From positions 21,908,001-21,972,000 of the forward strand of contig OZ038530.1 in assembly GCA_964036665.1 (NCBI GenBank): a stretch of 64,000 nucleotides of DNA, in the 5' to 3' direction. This stretch comes from Gordius sp. MW1 (lineage: Eukaryota; Nematomorpha; Gordioida; Gordea; Gordiidae). The notes under the pieces were generated by a model that did not search any database, was not told the origin of the DNA, and worked only from the letters and a program-made list of their open reading frames with translations. Below are positions 55,890 through 64,000 of this stretch, piece by piece (the first letter of the stretch is position 1; the number at the start of each line of letters is the position of its first letter). A program made the translations under genes and the position numbers.

Positions 55890-56690
55890 CAGTTGTTTGT
55901 GCTCAGTTTTTTTTATGCTCAGATTTTAATTAAAAAGTGCTCAGTTTTTTTGTAAACAAATGTTCAGTAATTTTTCAAAAAATGTTCAGTTTTTTTTTCA
56001 AAAAAATATTTCGTTTTTTTTCAAAATATGCTCAGTTGTTATTAAAATCACTAAATCTAACCCTAACCCTTGCCTATATTACATTTTGCCTATATTACAT
56101 TTTGCACAGAAGTGTTATTGAGCTGTGGAAACGCTAGAGAGCTTTAATAATAGTTATAAATTATTCATTTAAATCGCGTATTTATAAAAATTATTTTTAT
56201 CTGTGGAAACCTTAGAGAGCTTTTATAATCGTTGTAAGTTATTAATCTATTTGTATAATAAAAATTGTCTATATTAAGTACATAAATCAAAGTATATTAA
56301 AAACAAACAAAATGATGCCTTTAATAATCATTTATTAAAATAATATATATAAAAACCTAATAAAATGTTATAGCTGCTATATATAAGTGATATATCCAAA
56401 AATATTTTGAGGTGTAATAGCTCAGTGGATTGAACGTCTGACTAGCAGCTTCATTAGCTCGTACCTCGCAGGTTCGATACCCTCACCTATCTCGTTTTAA
56501 TTAAAAATTAAAACCACTTTGCATAAAAAAACTTGGCAAGTATAATTAATCTCTGAGCAAATAAATAAAAATCTGAACATTTAATAAAAAACTTAACATT
56601 TAATTCAAAACTTGGCAAATTGAATAAAAAACTTGGGAAATGGCAATAAAAACTTTGCACTTTGAATAAAAAACTATGCAAAATAATTTG
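55890..56690. repeat. Minisatellite-flanked tRNA-like repeat unit
   Basis: TGCTCAGTTTTTT-type units at 55890-56040 face inverted-sense units (AAAAACTTGGCAAA, TCTGAGCAAATAAATAAAAA) at 56525-56690, with a tRNA-like promoter between. A TCTAACCCTAACCCTTGCCT piece at 56050 is shared with the tandem-repeat elements (about 9629, 44775, 51144). Confidence 0.5.
56410..56490 (+). repeat. tRNA-derived (SINE-like) head
   Basis: A-box TAGCTCAGTGG at 56418-56428 and B-box GGTTCGATACC at 56471-56481 are good RNA polymerase III promoter matches. The 42-nt spacing suggests a long variable arm of Ser/Leu type. Acceptor stem AGGTG/CACCT pairs over five bases, but the T stem and anticodon stem pair poorly, so it is unlikely to be a functional tRNA. 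Confidence 0.5.
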
Positions 56691-56699
56691 TTCTCTTTT

Positions 56700-58177
56700 T
56701 TTAAAACTTATTAATTGCTACTTTGTAAATTGTGTAGTAAACTCAAATAGATTTGTTTTGGTAAATCCTAATATAATTTAAAAAAAAACGACAAACGCGA
56801 TAAAATTTTATGAGGTTTTAGCGGTTTATCTCAAATTTATAGGTTTTTGAATTTAGATGCAATAATAAGGAAAGACGTTTTCCTATCTCCGGAACAAATG
56901 AACAAGCAGGCACGTCAAGCTTTAAGACGGTTTTTTGTGTGCAAGAAAACTCATATCATTACATACTCCGAATATTCTCGTTAAAAACATCTAATATTTT
57001 ATTTTCCTCTAACGTTGCCCTTGCCCCGCCTGTCATTTATTGCCTGTGATAAAAGAAAAATTATAATCATCCATCCCTAAGCTAATCCCATTTTTAATTT
57101 AATGGTTTTGTGCTGTCCCTAACCCTAAAAGCGGCAACACTTTAATTCTCAACCTATTTAACCCTTATTTATGAACATCTCAATACTCTGATCTAATCGC
57201 GCGTTGAAATTTACGTACAAATGTTGTAATGATATTTCATTCATGTTTGTTTTAAAGTTATCCAACTCAAAGGACTACCGTTTGAGCTTTCGGTAAATAG
57301 GTCTTCTTGGCCTTTGGCATGAAGTTTCCCTTATAAATTCTTAATTAATCATGTAAGCCTATAATTATGGGCAGTTATAACTAATCTTAATTGTCGGCTA
57401 GCATAAGAATGATAAAGATAAAACATATTTGAATTTAAAGCAGTAGCATATACTTGGAAGTTTTTGAGAATTTAAATAGCAAAATGACATTCAATTCTGT
57501 TGGTATTAAAAATTTATAACTTTTGATTAATAAACTAAAAAAGAGTGATTAGCTATATTACATAAGATGATGCTTGTCAAATTCTTTTATCCGAACTAAA
57601 TGCTTAATATTTGCAATTAGAACATTTTTTAAACTAAAACTTTTGAAAAAGATTGAATTTACTAATATTTAAATTGATCGAAGCTTTATGTTTACCGGGG
57701 TCATAAACGTATGAAAAGTATTTGGAATAACTGTTATACGCAGAAAATAAGATTTTTCAGGGCTAGGGTAAGCCTTTTAAATTTTTTTTACAAATTACTC
57801 AAAAATGACGTGTTCCTTTAACTTTTAACAATTTTTTTTTATACAAATTTGTTTAAATGATTTTTTGTGTAAACATTTTGATCTTTAAACCCAACTTAAT
57901 GATCACATTGGGGCTATCGAAAGCGCGGGTATCGTATCCTTTTACTCATTCATCAATTAAGCATGGTGCATAATTGCTTTAAAATAATTAACTTTGTATC
58001 ATTTAAACAAAAAATACATCATGTATTTTTAGCTTAAAAAACAATGTCGGTATAAAGGAACTCGTTTTAAGTTCACATTTATCTTATAAGTTATTATATA
58101 CATTTTTTTAAACTATAAACTTTTCATATTTTAACAATTTAGGCAAATGAACTTAAGTTATTTATACATTTCTGACT
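56700..58177. other. Intergenic AT-rich stretch, no gene seen
   Basis: No frame or motif I can support. Confidence 0.4.
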
Positions 58178-58978
58178 TTAATAAGTAGTGTTTCGATCTC
58201 GGTCTCGAAAGCAAAATCTCGTCTCGGGAGCGATTATTAAAATCTCGTCTCGGCCTAGAAAAATCTCGATCTCATCTCAGCAAGAATTATCGTCTCGACT
58301 TTTAAAAATAATTATTCCATATATATTTTTTTCTCGCTTTTATAAATTATTATATAAGATATAAATTGATCGAAATGGAACCAATTTTTTATATCAAACC
58401 CCAAAACGCAAGCTAGATCAGGAACTTAAGGTAGGAAGCATTAATATAGGTGTTATATGCTATTTGACTCGAAGGTATAAAGTTGCTAATTTATAACTTT
58501 TCTTTCCTTGCTAAAAAGGATAAAGTTTAATAATATCATCATACTTTAACATAATGAATTTAATGAGATCTCATAAAATAACGTTAAAATAATGACAAAA
58601 ATGCGAGAGTAAACTTTCAAAAATATTATTATTATTTATAACAAGTAATTATCTGAACATTGCTAATACAATACAATAAGTGAAATATCCGGTTAATTGC
58701 ACATATATAATTTAATTAAAGTTGTTAAATATAAAATTTAAACAATTCTATTATAGTGTGACATCCCATTATATATAACAAAGTATTAACTTAATCCATT
58801 TATTAATTTTCGCATGAAATAATTACGTACTAATAAAGCTCATGTTCATATATTTATTTTAGTTTATTGATAAATTGCAGCATTTTACTGGATATTCAGT
58901 GAATTTTAATGCATCTGCCAAGCCTACATTTTAACTTAAAATGTTATGAATGTGATGGGTTGAAACTTGTTGAGGTGT

Positions 58979-59100
58979 GCCATGAGTTAAGGCATAGCAA
59001 GCTCCTGACATATTCAAGAGTTAATCCATTACTATGTTTTCGAATAGTCAGAGACGCCTTCGAAAACAATCTTTCGGCAGGCACCGAGCCGGAGTGCGAA
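58979..59100 (-). pseudogene. hAT transposase C-terminal dimerisation (hATC) remnant
   Basis: The minus strand reads SVPAERLFSKASLTIRKHSN and, further on, SLLCLNSWH, matching the hATC pattern of S.PAS.ERlFS..g.i...R and LLfLN. No long open frame remains. Confidence 0.7.
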
Positions 59101-59169
59101 AATCTCTAGCCTTTGCTGCTATAGATTTTCTGAAGCACCTAGGTTGACTGAAAAAAATTTTTGGGCATT

Positions 59170-59394
59170 TTATTCCTTATTAACTTGAGTAGGGTAAAGG
59201 TTATAGTAATCCCTATGATGGTAACGTTTAAGATGTCGTTGAAGACCGGAAGTATTGCTATCAGTCATTTTTACTGCTTTAAAGCACAATTTACACTTCC
59301 CCATTTTATTTGATTTATCCTTGGATACTGTGAAATTTTTGAACAGCTTGTTCTTTGTTGAGTTTGATGATGAACTTGTTGCGCATAAACTCAT
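59170..59394 (-). pseudogene. hAT transposase N-terminal BED zinc finger
   Basis: 74 codons with MGKCKLCFKAVKMTDSNTSG and LQRHLKRYHH: C-x2-C then H-x4-H spacing typical of BED fingers, which bind transposon ends. A Ser-rich, Lys-rich N terminus precedes it. The frame ends without the catalytic domain. Confidence 0.75.
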
Positions 59395-59759
59395 TATAGG
59401 TCTAAAATGTTTATATTATAAAATTGCTATACACATAAGTAATAAATACATAATTAATTGTTCATATACCCTAAGGGCCACTAATACTATGTTGTCTATT
59501 GAATAAAATTATATTACAAATTTGAATTTGCGCGAAGCGGATAATTAGGTGCGTAGGTAATTTATATTCAAATTTCAAATCATATTAATTTGCATTTAAT
59601 AACCTAAATGTAAATCTCATTAAAAATTCTTAATTAGCTAAATTAAATCTCAATAGTTAAAAATTAAAGCCGAGATCTCGCTGATAAAATCTCGTCTCGA
59701 TCTCGACTCAATTTTTCAAATTCTCGAGGCACGGTTTTTCCGCATTACTATTAATAAGT

Positions 59760-61667
59760 AAGGACACCTTAGCCTAATTTGAAGGATACGTTCGCCTAAA
59801 GTTAGGAACTGTCTTTTTTTTAACGCTGCTATGCTATAATATTTTTCCTCCTAATAGGCATTATAGACAAGATAATAATGTAAATAGGTTGAAGATTTGT
59901 GTCAAGGCCTTTTTTATTTTTTATGGTCGAGATTTAAAATCTTAACTTACCAAATGGCTTTTCACTCTGGCATCTACTAGACACGACTTAAACCTTGGGA
60001 ATGCTATGGCCTATGAAATTGCCTTTAATTCTTTCCCATTGCATAACTACCTAGAACACGTTTGGCCTACAACCCTTAGTATATTTAAAAACATTGGGAG
60101 CGTATTTTTGTTTTCCCATTTTAGTCGTGAGGGGATTTTATCTTGTGTATTAACTTAAATTAATTATCAAATTAATGTAAATTACTACTATCATTGAGTA
60201 TTTGAGATACCTTATTGCATTATCATATTGACGAGTTAGGCCGGGCGCGGAGTTCTTTTAAAAAATATGTAGGGGCTTGGGCGGACTTGACGTCTTTAAA
60301 CATGTACGGACGGGCCTAAAAAATCACGTACAGGCTCAAACGCGCCTAAAAAACTCACGGGCGGGCCTGATGTGTTAAGAAAAAATACGGGCGGGCTCAG
60401 ACGGGCCTTGAAGTTTTTAAAACGGGTACGGGAGGGTCGGCCTTTTTAAACAGCTCGTGGCAGATCTCTAATTTAAAGCAGCGATTTTAATGGCGTGATT
60501 ACTTAGCACACCACATAATCGTGGCTGATGGATTTATTTGCTTTAGTTGCCCTTTTTCCACATTCTTTTGTTCATACAAAATTACTTTTGAACACAAATA
60601 ACGTAATGCCCGTTTCGCAAGGGCCAATCTTCAAATTTGGCTATATTTGTCTGTCTAATCCTTCCGTCCCTTGAGTGTGGGAACCTAGGTTTGATCATTA
60701 GCTAGGAGTAAGAACTAAAACAAATCGAATAAAGTAACGAAGATCTCATATAGTCAAAAAATTAAAACATGCAGGATCATATTAAAAATTATATCCAAAA
60801 TTAATTCTATGATTATTGGGCCCAGTTCGATTCCTAGATTTCTCTCGCTCTTGATTTAGGCCCTAATGGTGAAGTGATAAAATAAAATTTCTGCACACTA
60901 TGCGACATATTATAAATGTTTACAAAAGGATAGTGGATAATTATTATCAACAAAAAATTTAGGTGTTACAATAACACAAGGTTAATCTATTAGATTATAA
61001 ATTAGCCTGCTAACCAATTGACATAAATCATTTAAATTTCTTCCAAAAATTCCAGTTTTTTTTGGACAAAGTTATATGCCGAATGCCGAGGAACTCATTT
61101 TTCTACATTTTGGAAATAAAGCATTAATACCCTTTAAAAAACCTTTAAGACATTAGCTATAATTAGAAAGATAGCTTACAAAAGTATTGTATATCATATC
61201 TATTCAATTTCCTTGTAATTTTTAATTTATATAAAAAAGTTAGCGAAGCCCAGAGGGTGCCAAAAGCCTTTAAAGGGGCGGAGCCAAAGGGGCTAAGAAT
61301 TTACTTTTGGGAGACTCTTTAGTCACCTCACTCATACCTAGCTATACCATTAAGCCCTGCTTATGCATGCCTAGTTGAATTTTTTCACAATTTATAAAAT
61401 TAGGGAGACTTTAAATATCGGAAGACTATAAGAGATCTATAAAACATTCTGCAAAGTTGTTAAACTCATTTAGTCATTAATTGAAAAGATCTATAGCATT
61501 AACGTCATGATTGTTTATGATAATTTTACAATAGCCACTATTTATATTTAAAAAATACCAATCACATACCGTTTTGACCATATGATGTAACTACTTGTCA
61601 TGATAAAGGTTTACCCGGTTTACCCAACCTTTTTAAATATATTAAATAACGTATTGCCATACGACTT
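59760..61667. other. Spacer upstream of RAD54 with one GGGCC-rich remnant
   Basis: No gene seen. Bases 60236-60473 are rich in GGGC/GCCC blocks and end GGCAGATCTCTA, like the termini of the 29539-30516 hAT-like family, but no duplication is found. The 3' part should hold the RAD54 promoter. Confidence 0.4.
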
Positions 61668-63870
61668 ATGGTATGGATACTTATTTTACATATTTTAAAC
61701 TAATAATTTTGTGATTTAGAGGCGTTCTTTGGCCCCAAGCATTATACAACAATGTAAATTTGAGAATCCTTCTACACCAAAAGTATGTAATATCGCATAT
61801 TGTAATATTTGATTAAGAAACCACTTAATTTGATTGATTTAAATCAACCCTTTAAATCTCCAATTGTTCCAGAACTTTTGTTTGACAAATATCCCCTTCC
61901 CCAAAGAAAAAAATTAAAGACCAATGAAGATGAGCTAGCAAAGAAGTTGGATGAGGTTTTTTTTAAGTTTATTTGTTTTTTTATAAGTTGGATCCTTTTT
62001 TATTATAGGGGAGATCACCAATTGAAGTCTTAAAAAAACCATTTAAAGTGCCTATTCTTAATTATTTAGGTAATTATGATGTACTTTAAAACAAATTTGA
62101 TGTTTGCCATATTTGACTATTAGGTTATGGTAGCCGAGCATTAGGTATAAAGAGAGATTCAACTAAAAATGCACTTCATGATCCAAATACTGAGGGAGCC
62201 CTTATTTTGCACTATCCCGTAGAACTAACACAATTAGAACGCCTGAAAATAGATGTGTAAAAACAATTTTGATTCAAATTTTATAACTTTGAATGTATTT
62301 TTTTTTAAAATTTATATTTCATTTTATAATTTTTATAGAAAAAATGTGCAAGTGCACGTAGTAGTTGATCCTTTAATATCCCAGTGCTTAAGGCCACATC
62401 AACGTGAAGGTGTCAAATTTATGTCCGACTGTGTCAGTGGTAGTTTAATACCCAATAATTATGGTTGTATCATGGCAGATGAAATGGGTTTGGGGAAAAC
62501 GTTGCAATGTGTTGCTCTTATATGGACATTATTAAAGCAAGGCCCTAGTGCAGTGCCATTAATTAATAGAGTTATTATAGTAACCCCAAGCAGTTTGGTT
62601 AAAGTAAGCTATGTTTAAGCATAACACTATTAAATTTGTTTTTATTGTCAATATTGAAAATAATCATTTTAAGATTGCACAACAACCATTAGTTGATTGT
62701 ATAAGTGCTCATAATTAAAAAAGTGTATACATTGTTATATTTCTTAAATGTTTGTGATGAATTAATTTTTTTTATCATTTATAAATAGCTGTTAAGGTAG
62801 AATACTTATTATAGTTTAATATTTGAAGCTATGTTAATTTTTGTATCATTGACAATTAATGGTTAATTGTATTTGTATTCTACAATACAAACTAGAATTT
62901 TGATAATTGCTTGTTTGCTTTATTTTACTTCCAATGATTCATATATATATGTTGCAAGAATAGTAATTGATTAACTCGACTACTCCAAAATTTTTGTAAC
63001 CCAGACCTATTTACATGGGCATAGCCAGCATTGAAATTAGAGGGGCACAATATTATTTAGAGGGGGGGCAAAATGATCATTTTTTGAAATTTTAGCCATA
63101 GTTATAAAAAATTTCTAAAAATTTTTGGATTTAAAAGGGGGCAGCACACCGTCTTTGTCCCCCCCCTGGCTATGCTCATGCTTTATGTATTTTCATATAA
63201 TTCATTTACATCAATATAAATACAAAGTAACTAGTAGTGTTTTTTGTTTGATCAACTTTTAGTTTTCCTAAGACTAACGGTCAACTCCGGTATGTTTTTC
63301 AAATTTCGACCAAGCTTAGGGGTTGACTAAGAAACATACCTAAAAACCTTTGGTTTATTTATGTTTAATTGATTAAAACCAAAGGTTGACAAACAACACC
63401 CAGCCAGTTTTTAAAACACTAGTAACTAGCTATCCATTGCTACATATATATAAACATATATTTGGTAAAGAATTGGCAAAATGAGATTCAAAAATGGTTG
63501 GGGCAACGTATAAACGTCATGGTTATAGAGGGTGGAGACAAGGAGAGGGCATTAAAAGATTTACGCTACTTCACAAATGCACCCGACAAAGCACACCTCA
63601 TGTTCCCAATCTTAATCATATCGTACGAATCATTTCGCATAAACTCCAGCATCTTGAATGGAGTTGGCACGTCGACAACTCGTAACGATGACATGAAAAT
63701 TTTGGTTATTTGCGACGAAGGTCACAGACTAAAAAATTGTGAAAATCAAACGTACAAGGCCCTGGATGGGGTTAGAGCACGGAGGAGAATACTCCTTTCA
63801 GGCACCCCTATACAGAATGACCTGTTGGAATATTTCAGTTTGGTTCATTTTGTTAACCCGGGCATACTAG
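61668..63870 (+). CDS. RAD54L: RAD54 recombination ATPase, N-terminal half (continues beyond window)
   Basis: Exons: ATG at 61668-61670 (inferred), 61720-61782, 61818-61955, 62009-62069, 62124-62256, 62339-62603 and 63471-63870, with phases 0, 0, 0, 1, 2, 0 and 1 at the last donor. The product so far is about 355 residues and starts M-RRSLAPS, as in vertebrate RAD54. Then [41 protein letters not shown], helicase motif [11 protein letters not shown] (Lys near 187), motif Ia [10 protein letters not shown], motif [10 protein letters not shown] (near 304) and motif [26 protein letters not shown]2-family ATPase that works with RAD51 in nuclear homologous recombination. Introns are 49, 35, 53, 54, 82 and 867 nt; the long one contains two MITEs. 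The C-terminal helicase lobe is outside. Confidence 0.93.
63014..63180. mobile_element. MITE of the GGGCGTAGCCAG family, in RAD54 intron
   Basis: The ends CATGGGCATAGCCAG and CTGGCTATGCTCATG are inverted (14 of 15). G-rich left and C-rich right subterminal runs. Same family as 43411-43553. Confidence 0.75.
63225..63415. mobile_element. MITE of the AAACGGCTGGGTTTTG family, copy 3, in RAD54 intron
   Basis: A diverged copy: ends AGTAGTGTTTTTTGTTTGAT and CACCCAGCCAGTTTTTAAAA, with an interior CCAAGCTTAGGGGTTGACTA block shared with 43821-44008. Confidence 0.6.
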
Positions 63871-63944
63871 GTAAGTCAACATTATGAAAACTTGGTTTTT
63901 GTAAGAAGAAAAATAAAGACCTTAGATACATTACTTAAGCTCAT

Positions 63945-64000
63945 GGGCGTAGCCAGGGGGTGATATGGAGGGGTGGCTGCCCCCTCTAATTCCAGAAATC
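63945..64000. mobile_element. MITE of the GGGCGTAGCCAG family, cut by window end
   Basis: Starts CATGGGCGTAGCCAGGGGG in the next RAD54 intron, followed by GGCTGCCCCCTCTAAT; the right end is outside. Confidence 0.6.

Larger units (their letters stand above)
58186..59750 (-). mobile_element. hAT DNA transposon, internally deleted and decayed
   Basis: The perfect 8-bp duplication TTAATAAG lies at 58178-58185 and 59751-59758. The ends are TAGTGTTTCG and CGCATTACTA, with subterminal ATCTCGTCTCG repeats at both sides (58190-58310, 59670-59730). The minus strand carries a BED finger near 59394 and an hATC dimerisation remnant near 58979-59100; the catalytic region between them is missing. Confidence 0.85.

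Noticed and set aside
56410..56490. Functional tRNA gene
   Set aside because: A and B boxes are good, but the anticodon and T stems do not pair well; better explained as a SINE-like relic.
58909..59109. Plus-strand 66-codon frame
   Set aside because: Antisense of the hATC remnant of the hAT element.

Overview
The window looks like an AT-rich, intron-bearing nuclear genome of an invertebrate animal. The genes are split by GT..AG introns, and three conserved animal genes can be assembled by exon phase: a TRMT10-type tRNA methyltransferase (1-699, minus), an SNRK-type protein kinase (41715-55317, plus) and a RAD54 recombination ATPase (61668-63870 and beyond, plus). I cannot fix the taxon. Most of the remaining sequence is transposable elements, many nested, with an unusual number of inverted repeats and poly-C/poly-G tracts.

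Layout. 1-699: TRMT10 exons separated by introns of only 34-45 nt. About 1290-19900: a giant imperfect palindrome. Each arm carries a divergently oriented copy of a four-exon gene for a small secreted protein (4525-5195 minus, 11638-12359 plus). The arms are interrupted by fold-back elements (5615-6510; 14670-18657), a LINE remnant and, at the centre, a tandem-repeat element (8008-9883). About 21165-26355: a second, smaller palindrome with two more copies of the same gene. One (22227-23529) has a solo LTR inserted exactly at a splice acceptor; the other (24694-25423) is broken. 26811-27180: MULE transposase remnant. 28153-28904: a nearly perfect 350-bp-arm hairpin. 29036-34072: a decayed Ty3/gypsy element with a nested hAT-like element. 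34521-40416: a second, better preserved gypsy element with a 5-bp target duplication. 41076-41634: LINE fragment.

41715-55317: SNRK. Two different exons (41715-42333 and 47800-48700) each encode an N-terminal kinase segment with all catalytic motifs, and both end in the phase and residue context needed to splice to the same next exon at 49052. This suggests a single locus that can make two kinases with different catalytic cores and one shared tail. Its introns hold MITEs, a LINE remnant and two copies of the tandem-repeat element. 58186-59750: a decayed hAT transposon with BED finger and hATC remnants and an 8-bp target duplication. 61668-64000: 5' half of RAD54, with introns of 35-82 nt except one 867-nt intron swollen by two MITEs.

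The conserved genes act separately (tRNA m1G9 modification, kinase signalling, homologous recombination) and form no operon. The strongest leads are the paired kinase exons, the secreted-protein family embedded in inverted repeats, and the very short introns beside transposon-inflated DNA.
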